A program made the position numbers and the translations under genes. Below the pieces are notes generated by a model. It saw only the letters and a program-made list of their open reading frames with translations, searched no databases and had not been told where the DNA came from. DNA of 64,000 bases from Gnetum montanum (taxonomy: Eukaryota; Streptophyta; Gnetopsida; Gnetales; Gnetaceae), in NCBI GenBank assembly GCA_015680685.1, contig MNCI01002798.1, positions 1-64,000 on the forward strand. The letters are read 5' to 3'. Below, piece by piece: positions 46,386 to 56,784 of the stretch; the stretch's first letter is position 1; each line of letters starts with the position of its first letter.

Positions 46386-46439
46386 ATGAATGCTTTTAAT
46401 CTATAAGGTTGTGCATAGGGTCTACTCTACCACTCATAA

Positions 46440-46470
46440 TTGGTGTTGTTGCAGGGAATGGTGCTAGTGA
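46440..46470 (+). promoter_or_regulatory. Primer-binding site of element G
   Basis: TTGGTGTTGTTGCAGGGAA follows the LTR remnant and then GGTGCTAGTGA. It aligns with the sites of elements C and D and sets the plus orientation. Confidence 0.65.
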
Positions 46471-46508
46471 TTTAGATTAGTTTTACCATAAACAATTGCT
46501 ATACAAGT

Positions 46509-49500
46509 ATGCCTTCTTTACACAAGGCCAATAGTCCATTGTGAGATGAGAACATTAGTAGGGGTGATGATAGGATCTATATTGAGAAGAATTAGAGTGG
46601 ACCAATGCAAGCAATGGTCTCATATGCTCATTCGCACCCTTACTACTTTCAAAGAGTACATTCAGCTATTGTAAATAATCCTATAAAAAATGAAGTAGAT
46701 CCCAAAACATGAAGGATCTTAATGTCTTACACATTTTGTAGATCCAAAAGAGTTAAATCAAGGGATCATATATAGAGACATAGAAGTCATGGTTATTCTC
46801 CCAATTCACCATCTTTCTCTTCATCTCCATCATTCAATTCTAATAAAGATGAAAGTACGCATGGTAATAAAGCTCCACTAAGTAATCAAAGTAGAAAACC
46901 TAGTGACTATCATAGAACAAATATAGATGATTGTCATATGAGGAACCAAAATAGAAATTCTAGTAAGGATTAAGATGGAGATAGAAATAGAGATCAAAGG
47001 CAAGATAGAAGGTACCAAAAGGAGCATAGATAAGACCAACATAATTGGGTAGATATGAATAGATATTATGACTATGACATGTTTGATGATGATGAACCCT
47101 TGCTGGCTACTNATGAGCTAAAAATTTGTATAGATCATTGGAACTAAATCCAATCCACTTGTGGTCCATAATGCTCAAGCTCTTTAATAAAAATTACTAG
47201 ACCTAATCTATAGTATTCAATCTTAGGAAATAAATTCAAGAATAAAAGCAACATAATCCTGAAACCCTTAATGCATCCTTGGGAAAATACTATTCTTTAC
47301 TACATAGATGCCCAAATCATTGATTTTCTCCAAAAGCAACTTCGTCACATCATAGATGAGCTTTGAAATAGAATAAGAAAGACTATTGAAATCTATACCT
47401 AAGAAAGACTATTAGAACTTAGAGGCCATAAATACAATTTTGCTTCAACAAGTGACAAAAGATGAAGAAGATTTTCAAAAAAGAAGAAAAAATTTCCAAG
47501 TATAACCAAGATCCAACCCTTGACAAGAATAAGATCTGTATCCATGATCATGAAGAAGACACTCCTCTTGATGAGATGGTTTCATGAAAAACCTTCCCAA
47601 TGAAAAAGTCCATCACTAAGATTGCAACAAAGATGGATAATATGTAGAATTTAATGAGTGAAAAATTTATAGCTACCTTGAAAATCATGGAGAAAAAGAG
47701 AGAGAAGGTATGAGTAAGAGACCAAAATAAGAATAAGAAAAAGAATAAGGAAATAGGTAACAACACTTATTGGTAAAAAGGAACATTTGTAGTAATAAAA
47801 GAGGTTATAGACTTATATTTAGAGAAGGATGATGGATGTAACATTTGTTAATATGAAAATCTAAAAATTCATTACCTAATCATGTCATATCTACAAAAAA
47901 TTGAGGCTTATACTTTAAATCCAAATTTTGTGAAAAAGAAAATTCCTAGAAGATTACCTTATTCATAAGGCAATTACATGAAATCCTACAAACAACAATA
48001 CTATCCAAGTGGAACTCCATCTCAACCTTAGTACTATTATCAATAGCAATGGAAAAACTCATAGTCATGAGGGATGCCATCACTAAGGTAGCAATGCCCT
48101 TATTACTAGTGATATTTTTGTAGATACTATGTCCAATAGCATGTTTATTCTAATGGTTCCATTGTTCATGACTCTGCCTACTATCACTACCCTCCTAAAT
48201 ACTATCAACCCATAACACCTCATTCAGAATCATCATTCAATGTCTCTCATCAACCATAACATCCTCCTCAATACCCTCATATACCTTTTGATGAGTGGCG
48301 AGGTACCCCTACACTCAACCATATGAATATGAGCATGTACGCATGATCCGGCCGAACTCCACAAATGGACTAGTTGTGGTATCTAGATAGTTACATGTTG
48401 ATCACAATTCGATGTCTTCTCACCTCAACTAGTATTTGCTTTGTCACGTATGGTTTAGTCCAAAGTGAGGTGTATGATGTGGGCCTAAACTAGTGCTACT
48501 CCTAGAGGCAATGGAAAATAACTTTGTTTTAAGCTAAGAGGGAGTGGGAGAAGAGAATCTAAGCTAGCCTAAGTATGATGAGCATCTGTCCTTAATCATC
48601 CATACACATCTTGGACCTTGTGTACTACTTTTGGGATTACCAAGCATATATTACTTGAGTGCTCCTAGATACGCTACTAGATTACCAAGTAGTCATACTT
48701 AAATGCTCGTGATTAAGTCGTACTCATTCTACGTTTAATAATAAGGATAGTAAAGGAAGGCAAAGAAACATTAATTAAGAAAGAAAGAAATAACAATAAC
48801 AATTAAGCAATTAAAACTAAGTGAATGCTACAATGATGGAGTAATCTCGATCTTTATTGCTGGTCATGTGTGTTTCCAAGTACGTCACACTCAAATAAAG
48901 GTTCCATACAATTACAATCATCACACTACAGGCATGCATTGGGGAAAGGATTAAAATGAATTGAAATTGACAAAAAAGAATCTACTCCTATACTTACTTA
49001 TTGACTCTAACTGACTCCTTTCCTATGCATCCAAATGTGGTATTTATAGGCTTACACAGGAACCACGATATCGTGTATTCGATATCGTTAGCCAGGCTAC
49101 GCTATGGCATACCCGATATCGTGGATCCGATATCATAGGTCCAATATCGAAGCCTAACAAATCATGGTTCATCACCTTTCCTATTTATGTCACCACCAAC
49201 AATGTAGGAAGAAGTGCCATCATAGCCTCAACAAAAGAACACCACATATGTTGTTAACATACAAGTGGACAATAGTGCTAGTAGCTCTAAGCATAAGCCT
49301 TGAAAACATCCTTTATTCAAGGTGGTTCCTATGCTTACAAATAAAACCTAGTAGACCTACTAGTCCATCAAAACCATTGCAAGGTTCATATAGTGCAAAT
49401 CCCTTCCTCATAATAACAACATCTCCTAATGCTATGATAGAGCCATCAACCATTACCACTCCAAAACAAAAGATAAATACTATCATGCTCACTCATGTAG

Positions 49501-49950
49501 TAAGTAAATGAATTAAGGCAGGATCTCTTCTAAAAAGGAGTACAAACCTAGGAAGTTTCTTCATCTATTTGTAGATTATTAAAGATCCATCATGCAAAGC
49601 TCTATTTGACTTAATTTTAAACATGAATTTGATCTCATAAGAAATGCACAAAACCTGAAATCTACCATCAATTAAGAAATGCAACATCAAGTTGGAGCTT
49701 GTAAACTAATCCATCACTATTTCCTTGGGAAGAATTGATGATGTGGTGACCATCATTGGTGGGCGGTCATATCCATCAAATTTCCTCATGATCAATGTGA
49801 AGAACAATAAGGATGAATTTCCAATCATCATGAGAAGTGCTTGGCTTAGCATCATCAATGCTAAGCTAAAAATCTAAGACCTCTCCTTAAAGATTTCCAA
49901 GACTAGACATGGCATTGCGCATAGATAAAAAATTTTATGCATTTCTTATT
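46509..49950 (+). pseudogene. gag-pro: Element G gag-protease (heavily decayed, split by solo LTR E)
   Basis: The candidate ATG at 46509 starts MPSLHKANSPL. A capsid remnant at about 47275-47340 reads KYYSLLHRCPNH. A zinc-knuckle remnant (CNIC) lies near 47838. Solo LTR E interrupts the Pro/Tyr-rich tail at 48299-49174. After it, the protease remnant has LNMNLIS preceded by FDLI where element D has DSGSG, so the catalytic loop is lost. SYPSNFLMINVKNNKDEFP and AWLSIIN at 49770-49860 match the D protease. Many stops are present, and a single N occurs at 47112. Confidence 0.72.
48299..49174. repeat. Element E: solo LTR of family 1
   Basis: 876 bp, TGATGAG to GTTCATCA, flanked by the exact duplication CCTTT (48294-48298 and 49175-49179). 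There is no interior sequence, so this is the product of LTR-LTR recombination. TATTTATA at 49041-49048 shows its minus orientation. The outer part has GATATCG palindromes (49065-49150). Confidence 0.92.
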
Positions 49951-51060
49951 GTGATAATAATGGGTATAATTATAGACTAAAAATCCAAAGTGTAAAAATG
50001 ACTAGTATACCAACCCCTAACAAACTTTAAAAAATAAGTATGTATGTGCAAAAACATGTCTGTATAATAGCCACTAACAAAAGACACCTAATGGCTAGAG
50101 AATAGAATTGCCAAATTGTCCAAAAGATGCATGGAAACATGTAATCTACGTATTAGCTCTTGTCCTAAGAAAATGAGCCAAACAGAGAACTTACAGAAGG
50201 ACATCCTACACCTTAACCATACACTTGAAGAAAGTGATCAATAAAGAGACTAAATAAAATAAAATTGAAAATAAAAAACAAAACACATCTAGACCCTCTC
50301 AAACATAAATATCTTTTAGTCCAACAAGATATGTCTTTCCAAATGATCAAAACCTTATCATCATCAATGTTAAATGGGCTAACAAGCAAAAATAGATATT
50401 ATTAAAGATGATAAATGGGAAAACTATGATGTATGATCCAAGGAATATGTTGTTCCATGGTGAATAATATGATGTATGGATATTTCCTATGATGTATGGA
50501 TATTTCCTATGTTTTCGTTAATAATATTATCAATCATGGTGCAAGAATCAATACCATGTGTCGGAATTTTATTCTATACTATCACACTATAAAAGGAATG
50601 ATTGTGCATGGCAGTGAGACCACATCATTTATCCCTCCATTCCTACTAATAAGAGGTCCTTATCATAGGAATAATGTGGTTCTTATCACATTGGAAACTT
50701 AAACTTAATCCATGACCATTATGCTTTGAAGGAAGGAGGAAGGATCAAGGTGGTAAGGATAAAGGTGTGACATTAAGGGGATTTGTTGCTTCTTTGGTCT
50801 TCCACCCCTTCACATCTATGCACTATCATTCATATTTTTTATTGTTTTGGGAAATGTCATTTAAAAATAATGTTTCCCATATTATGTTACTAGATATGCA
50901 TAGGATCCATGCTCAAAGTTGGTCCTATGGTGAGGGTAACAAATTAATTCATTCATTCATTCATAAAGAAATCATTCTTAGAGTTACAATGGAAAGACAT
51001 GTGACCCATGCTTAAAAGTACTCCTCTAATAAGATTAGCCTTCATTATGAAATATTTTAA

Positions 51061-51500
51061 CCATGCCAGAGGAACCAAAGCAAGGATTTCATAATATACC
51101 CAAAGCAAGATTATTATCGGGAAGCAGGGCTCTCAAGGCCTGTGCAAAAGAGGCCACGATGTAGACTGTTCCAATGCTGATGAGCCCATTCAAGTACTTC
51201 ATTCTCATCTTGGAACCAACGAGGCACCGCTCCAGGCTCATGAATCTCAGTATCATGTCAATGGCACGGTGTTGAGCAATACAAAACCTTTAAAATGCTG
51301 CTTGTCTTGCAGATTTGGCTTGACATGATCACTGGATCCTCCTCACAGCTTATTGTTGCCAGCAAAACAGCTGTGACTGATAGCATTCAAGCTGATGCCG
51401 ATTTTTTTTTCTTGCGTTTGTTGTCTTGCTGTTTATTTTCCATTTTCTGTGAGAGCTCGTTCAGCCAGGCATCATCGTGATTCTGAATGGACGGCGCCAT
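51061..51500 (-). pseudogene. Deleted ankyrin/PGG paralogue, inverted relative to the intact gene
   Basis: A broken copy of the neighbouring gene on the opposite strand. From the ATG at 51500 it reads MAPSIQNHDDAWLNELSQ, the counterpart of the first 18 residues of the intact gene. At about 51450 it jumps, without the ankyrin repeats or introns, to KMENKQQDNKRK, the start of the membrane part. A stop follows at the position of the LSVTAV segment. The PGG motif itself is deleted. The remainder has MRFMSLERCLVGSKMRMKYLN-type homology to the third transmembrane region (FMSLERYLIGSKLRMKCLN) and ends near ALRALLPDNN. Deletions and stops make it non-functional. Confidence 0.85.
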
Positions 51501-51665
51501 GATTAGATTCTGTGGTGCAGTGATCGGTCCTCCATTTTAACAATCAGTACCGACGCTGTGAACAATTCATGACCATGGGAAATAAAAACCAAAGAGATGA
51601 TCAACAGCTTTATATAATTACCATTTGCTTGAGCACAAAACATGATCAGGAGTGTCTGGCAACTT
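51441..51665 (-). repeat. Inverted-repeat arm 1 (promoter and first codons)
   Basis: Reverse complement of about 52185-52410. Shared words are AATTATATAAA, ATCTCTTTGGTTTTTA, GGAGGACCGATCACTGCA, ATGGCGCC and GAGCTCTCACAG. The arms are separated by about 520 bp. Confidence 0.8.
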
Positions 51666-52184
51666 ACACTTATAAATTTGCACGGGAAAGGCTTGCGCAG
51701 GCAGGAATGTGATGAGCACTCCTCAACTTTATTAATCTCTACTTTGGTGTTGCTTTTAACCCTTTATCCTTTATACCGTAATTTTTGAGAGAGACTCCCA
51801 CTAATGTTCTTCTTTGTCAATTCAAAGTCCAACGGTTTCTCCTCTCTCTCTCACCTCTCTTTTGTCTTTTACCACCCCAAGCAAAGAAGTGTCTACGCGG
51901 GAAAACCCAGCTGGCAAGAAGGCCCCTTCCCTTGATCCTTATTAAAGCAGTGGATTGCCTGGTCCCATGCAATTTTCCGTGGTGAAAATTAATGCATATA
52001 TCATAATCATCATCCATGCTCATTGATCCTTGCATAATTTAAGATTTATACAAAATTCAATCACCGCGGACGAGACCTTGACCACTTTGAACGGGTTCGA
52101 TCTCTTAATACTTTTCCCCTTTGACTTGCCTAGCAAATTTTGAAACGTTTCCATACCGTCATGACGGCACAATCCATTCTAAAG
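51666..52184. other. Spacer between the inverted arms
   Basis: Contains a CT-rich stretch (51838-51860). In the right half there are two TTGAC W-box cores upstream of the intact gene (listed separately). No gene is seen. Confidence 0.5.
52079..52126 (+). promoter_or_regulatory. Two W-box cores upstream of the ankyrin/PGG gene
   Basis: TTGACC at 52079-52084 and TTGACT at 52121-52126 match the WRKY-binding core TTGAC(C/T), about 275 and 235 bp before the ATG. WRKY control would suit a defence-type gene, but such short words occur by chance. Confidence 0.4.
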
Positions 52185-52410
52185 CTGGATAACATGACAC
52201 CCTTAAGCATGTTTTGTGTTAAACGAATAATAATTATATAAAACTGTTAGTCATCTCTTTGGTTTTTAGTTCGCATGGTCATGAAGTGTTCACGTCATCA
52301 GTGCCCATTGTTAAAACGGAGGACCGATCACTGCAGCACAGAATCACAATCTAATCATGGCGCCATTCGTTCAGAGTCACGATCATGCTTTGCTTAAGGA
52401 GCTCTCACAG
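52185..52410 (+). repeat. Inverted-repeat arm 2
   Basis: Partner of 51441-51665. It spans the proximal promoter, including TATATAAA at 52235-52242, the probable TATA box about 115 bp before the ATG, and the first codons of the intact gene. Confidence 0.8.
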
Positions 52411-52672
52411 ACTGAAGCCCAGGGAAACACAGAGCTCCACTTTGCTGTCATGTTGCGGTGGTGCAAAGAAGATACCGAAAAACTTCTGAAGAATAAGCCA
52501 GGGCTAGCATTTGAAAAGAATTTCAGGAAAAAGTACCCACTTTTGATGGCCTGTGAAAATGGCGATTCCAGTATGGTCGATCTTCTCTGGCACCTTCACA
52601 AATCTGACCCATCCCCTCATGATGATTACCACGACGGCTGTCTCCACGCTGCAGTCCAGAGCTGCGTTCCTG
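52357..52672 (+). CDS. Exon 1 of the ankyrin/PGG gene
   Basis: Begins ATGGCGCC; the same start is found in the inverted pseudogene. It ends GCGTTCCTG before donor GTACGTG, leaving phase 1. It encodes the first ankyrin module ending HAAVQSCVPG. If intron 1 is not spliced, the frame ends at 52710. Confidence 0.75.
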
Positions 52673-55341
52673 GTACGTGTTTGACTCTGTTTTTCCGTTC
52701 CCCACACTAACATAGTCGCCTGATTTCATTACCCACGACTATGGTTGCCTGAAATATCTCGGCAGTCTCAGAATTGTGCAGAGTTTGCCTTAGGAAATTT
52801 TTAATTTAATTTAAATTAAAAAAATATATAATTTAAATATTTTATTATTTTGTAATTTGCGTCCTACGCCGGCGAATCTCAGTCTCTGCATATGTTTATG
52901 TACCCAAATTCCCTCTTGGAGTCTCTGCATATGTTTATGTACCCAAATTCTCTCTTTTCCAAGAATTCCTGGATTCCATCTTTTCCAAGAATTGGACATG
53001 GTTAGGTACCCGAATGCCATCTTTTCCAACAATTCTTGGATTCGATGATGGAATCACGAATGTTGGCTTCCCTTTTTTCGGAGAATTGGATTTATTTTGT
53101 GCGTTTGTCAGAACTTTGTGAACTTGCAACCCTTTCGGTGGCTTCTCACAAATGTGTGCCGAAAGCATGGCTGTACTGCCTGCAGGTTTAACTACGGTGT
53201 ACGAGATTAGAGTTCAACATCTGATTCAGAGCCTTGTTTAAGCCTACATGAGTGGCTGCAAATTTGCAATTCTATTCAAAGATGCAAAGCCTTGTTTAAG
53301 CCTACAGGAGTGGCTACAAATTTGCACTTTTATTCAAAGATGCAGAACACAAGACTTTTAACATGTGGAAATTTGCACTTTTATTCAAAGATGCGGAACA
53401 CAAGACTGTTTTAACATGTGGCTGTTGAATGTTGATAGTGCATCTCGTTGCGGTTTCTTGGAGTCATCCAACAAACAGATGCCGTGCCGTGTAATGGTTC
53501 TGCTAAGCTCTGTTAAACTTATGAACCTAAGCACTCTATTCTGTATTCTGGCTCCTTTAAAATCTTTAGAGATCAAGGTTACTGCCATATCAATTTCAGG
53601 CTTCTTGGGAACACTGGCAGAATCGCGGTAAGCTATTTATGATACCATTGTACCCATAGAGCGACCCGACGTTTCCGTTTTGAATCATAATAATAATGAT
53701 GTTGTTCATAGAATCAGGAGCATGGGAAAGGCAGAGACTGAGCTCTCAGGCACTCAAGATCATACACCTCTGCATTTCGCTGTGCTGTTGCGTGAAGGAG
53801 ATACTGCAAAAAAGCTGCTCGAGGAGACGCCCAATCTTGCGTTTCAGGCAAACTCTCTGGGAAAGTACCCACTTCTAGTAGCCTGTGAAAACGGTGATCC
53901 CTCCATAATCCAGGAGCTCTGGAATTATCAGGTACCAGCAGAATCCATCCCTCGTCCTGACGACTATCACCACGGCTGTTTCCATGCTGCAGTACAGAGT
54001 GGCGTTCCTGGTACGTGTTTGACTCTTTTTGGACACCCACAGCCATATAATCGCCTGATTTCATTCACCACGACAATGTTTGTCTGAAATATCTCGGGAG
54101 CCCCCGAATTCAGCACTGTTTGGTTTTGGGTTTGGATGCCGCAGGAATACTGAACACGATCATTAAGCTTGACAAGCGTGATAAGCTGGAGAAATTGGCT
54201 TTCAGTCCAGACAGTGCGGGGGATTACCCAATCCATATAGCCGCCAGGAGAGGCAATCTGGATGCTCTCAAGTTGCTTCTGCAGCAATTTCCACAGCTGC
54301 TGTTTATGGTAGACAAACAGAGAAGAAATGCCCTGCACATCGCCGTGGAACACAAAAACGAGAAGATAAGTTGCCATCTGCTCAAGCAGAAAGGGTGGGA
54401 ATATTTGGCACTGTCAGCTGATCAGAACGGCAAAACCTTCATCGACAAGGCTAAAAACCTGGACGAAAGTGTAATCCCCTTTTGATTTTATTAATCTCTG
54501 ATATCTAAATTCCGGCATTCGGGCTCTATTTCCCTGCCCTGCTGTTGGACTTTCTCTTTCTTAAAATGAAATAAATCGGAAATTTGACTCATTTTGCTTG
54601 CAGGCGCTGGGCAAATTTGTGAATGCGCTGCCAAGGGTTTCCAAAGCAGAAACCCCTGCTCAGGAAGCACTGGCAACAAAACTGGATAAAATGGCAAATA
54701 AACAGCAAGACAGGAAGCACAAGCAAGAAATCAGCACCAGCTTTACATGGCTATCAGTCACAGCAGTTTTGGTGGCAACAATTAGCTACCAGGCTGTGCT
54801 TTCGGTGCCAGGAGGGACAGATTCTTCAGGGAAGCCAAATCTACGAGACAACAAGCATTACGGAATGTTTGTGGTTCTCAACACTGTGGCTTTCATTCTC
54901 TCAATTCTGGTGGTGATTTATCTGACATTAGACATGTTGCTGGGATTCATGAGCCTGGAACGCTATCTCATTGGTTCAAAGCTCAGAATGAAATGCTTGA
55001 ATGTGCTGATCAGTGTTGGATCAGTCTGCCTTGTGGCATCTTATCCATACGCCCTGAGAGCCCTGTTTCAGGATCATAATCCTGTTTCTGGGTACTATGA
55101 GATTCTGGCTCTGCTGCTACTCTTGCTACTCTTGTCTGATTTTGTGATCCGCCTGGCATTCAATCCCCGAGTTTTCAGAAAAGACCTTGGCAGTTCAATT
55201 ACAAGTATGAAAAAGAGGCTATGCTCTGCTAATTCTTCCACTCGGCCTTCACAACCACGACCGCCTTCATCCACAAGTTTCATTGGTACTCGTTCAGTGC
55301 TTAGCATGCTTAGGAGAAGATCAAGAGGTAACCTCTTTTAA
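52357..55341 (+). CDS. Ankyrin-repeat PGG-domain membrane protein (ACD6/ITN1-like)
   Basis: A plant membrane protein of the ankyrin-PGG family, whose members act in defence, cell death and salt or ion responses. The model joins 52357-52672, 53750-54010, 54145-54470 and 54604-55341 into one open frame of 546 residues, with GT-AG introns in phases 1, 1 and 0. The N-terminal half has ankyrin-type helices: ELHFAVMLR, KYPLLMACENG, TPLHFAVLLREGD, DYPIHIAARRGNLDALKLLL and RRNALHIAVEHKN. The C-terminal exon carries the PGG domain, SVTAVLVATISYQAVLSVPGG, with four predicted membrane helices (FTWLSVTAVL, MFVVLNTVAFILSILVVIYL, LNVLISVGSVCLVASYPYAL, EILALLLLLLLLSDFVI) and a basic Ser/Arg tail. An alternative first exon with an ATG at 53722 would give 450 residues. 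Length and layout fit the family. Confidence 0.85.
52870..52965. repeat. Short tandem duplication in intron 1
   Basis: The word CTCTGCATATGTTTATGTAC followed by CCAAATTC occurs twice in tandem, about 45 bp apart. Related ATTCTTGGATTC and CATCTTTTCCAA words follow to 53045. Confidence 0.75.
53231..53420. repeat. Tandem duplications of 50-58 bp in intron 1
   Basis: GCCTTGTTTAAGCCTACA...ATTCAAAGATGC occurs at 53231-53286 and 53289-53342. A second duplication of AAATTTGCACTTTTATTCAA with ACACAAGACT...ACATGTGG overlaps it up to 53420. Such local duplications match the duplicated exon nearby. Confidence 0.8.
53722..54010 (+). CDS. Exon 2 (duplicate of exon 1) or alternative first exon
   Basis: Closely similar to exon 1 over its length: THFAV-type start, KYPLL-ACENGD, DDYHHGC-HAAVQSGVPG. 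The donor is the same (GCGTTCCTG/GTACGTG). Used as an internal exon it would begin at 53750 after CTCTCAG (261 bp, phase 1 on both sides). Its acceptor lacks a good pyrimidine tract. Used as a first exon it starts at ATG 53722. RNA data are needed to choose. Confidence 0.65.
54145..54470 (+). CDS. Exon 3 of the ankyrin/PGG gene
   Basis: Acceptor GATGCCGCAG, first codon completed as Gly, then ILNTIIKLDKRDKLEKL and two ankyrin repeats (DYPIHIAARRGNLDALKLLL, NALHIAVEHKNEKISCHLL). It ends KNLDES before donor GTAATC in phase 0. Confidence 0.8.
54604..55341 (+). CDS. Exon 4 of the ankyrin/PGG gene
   Basis: Acceptor TTTGCTTGCAG. It encodes 245 residues: a charged linker (KQQDRKHKQE), the PGG domain with VPGG, four membrane segments and a Ser/Pro/Arg-rich cytosolic tail ending RRRSRGNLF before TAA at 55339-55341. 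Confidence 0.88.
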   Translation, partial: ALGKFVNALPRVSKAETPAQEALATKLDKMANKQQDRKHKQEISTSFTWLSVTAVLVATISYQAVLSVPGGTDSSGKPNLRDNKHYGMFVVLNTVAFILSILVVIYLTLDMLLGFMSLERYLIGSKLRMKCLNVLISVGSVCLVASYPYALRALFQDHNPVSGYYEILALLLLLLLLSDFVIRLAFNPRVFRKDLGSSITSMKKRLCSANSSTRPSQPRPPSSTSFIGTRSVLSMLRRRSRGNLF

Positions 55342-56784
55342 TTTGATTTCTGAGGATGCCTAATATTTAGGGGTTGTTATATCTGGTTATTTATGTTTTA
55401 TATTAGCCGTTAACTTTTTTATTTTTTACCAAGAAAACCCATATTTTATATTCTTCAATCCAATGGGATCCGTCACCTATGAGTGAGCATCTAATACATT
55501 TGCTGTTTTCCAAAGTAAAGTAAGTCGTCTCTCTTATTGAGTTAATGATAGATAACTGAAAACGCGACATCTGTTTACATGATTAATTCAATTTTGGCTA
55601 TTGTCAGAATTATCTGCAACATTCTTTTTAGCTATTTTTAATTTGGTGGGCAATGGTGGATTATGTATCTTAAGGTATAGCTATATTACAATTATTCCGG
55701 GATTCCAATAACTTTTAATCCTACACTCTGTATTTTTTCTTAATTACAATTATTTTGCTATTCCTACAACCTTTATTCTTACACTTTCTCAACATTCCTT
55801 CTTGACTACAATTATTTTGGGATTCCAACAACTTATAATATATTACAACAATATTTAATCTTATTCTTTCTACATTCCTTTTTAATTCTATTTCATCATT
55901 TTTACCTAATTTTTTGAAGATTACATGATCCGGTAATTTGCAAATTAAGTAATATTGAAATTTAATTGAAAGATTTCATGTTCAACTTTCTTCTTCTCAC
56001 TTTCATTCAATGCTTTTTCTAAGACAATCATATTTACATACTTTAAGAAACTTAATTAGAATTGACTAAGTATAAGTTGTTTGAAAGGCTTGTTATAATA
56101 TCTTATGAAAATTCTTGCCAAATATACTAAGACATATAGACAATTTTGTGGGTGTTTGACCCCAAAAAGATATTAATAGTGGGTAAAGAAAATTTAGAGT
56201 ACATCACAAGTTTGAGAGTGAGTAGACATCATAATAAAACAAAAAGAAAAAATTTTCGGATTTTAGAACACTTTAGAAATGAAACTTTAGAAATGAAACT
56301 TTGAAAAAATAAATGCAGAAAAATAATTGTTGGTAGGGAAGAAGGTTCTAGTCCTAACAAAATTTATCACTTTTTAACATCCATGCTTGAACTCAAAATA
56401 GCAAAAAGATTTAAAATAGAGAGTTGTGGCTTAATACCAATATTTCTTTCAAAGCAAGAAAGTGGTAACATTGGTGAAGGATCTTCACTTTGTTGCTTGT
56501 TATTAATATTATGTAGAGAATCTTTACCATCAACTATAGCCATTTTGGCAATGCTAGTTTTAATCTTTCACTTCATAGTATTTTTGCTAGACAAGGATTT
56601 GCCTTACAAGCTATCTCTCTAGACTCCTTAATACTTTCTCTAGTATTCGCTAGAATATACCTAGGACTTTTTGTTTTTTGTTAATTTTTTATTATCACTT
56701 GATCATTCTTATCATTGATATTAACTTAAATTTTCACATCTTCAACTTCCTATAATTTTTGTAATTTTCAATTTCAACATTTTT
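55342..56784. other. AT-rich downstream spacer
   Basis: No gene or clear repeat. Words such as ACAATTATTTTGGGATTCCAA...ACTTT recur several times at 55690-55840, suggesting a short degenerate repeat. No canonical AATAAA signal is obvious close to the stop. Confidence 0.5.

Larger units (their letters stand above)
46386..51055 (+). mobile_element. Element G: truncated plus-strand family-1 element
   Basis: A family-1 element in the opposite orientation to the others. Only the last 35-50 bases of its 5' LTR remain (GTGCATAGGG...CTCATAA). They are followed by the primer-binding site, a decayed gag, solo LTR E, a decayed protease and the shared non-coding region up to about 51050. No 3' LTR is present. 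The element stops where the ankyrin-gene remnant begins, so its 3' end was lost or overwritten. Confidence 0.75.

Noticed and set aside
52357-52710. First ankyrin exon as a separate small gene
   Set aside because: It ends at a strong donor identical to that of its duplicate, is in phase with downstream exons, and lacks the membrane part. It fits better as an exon.
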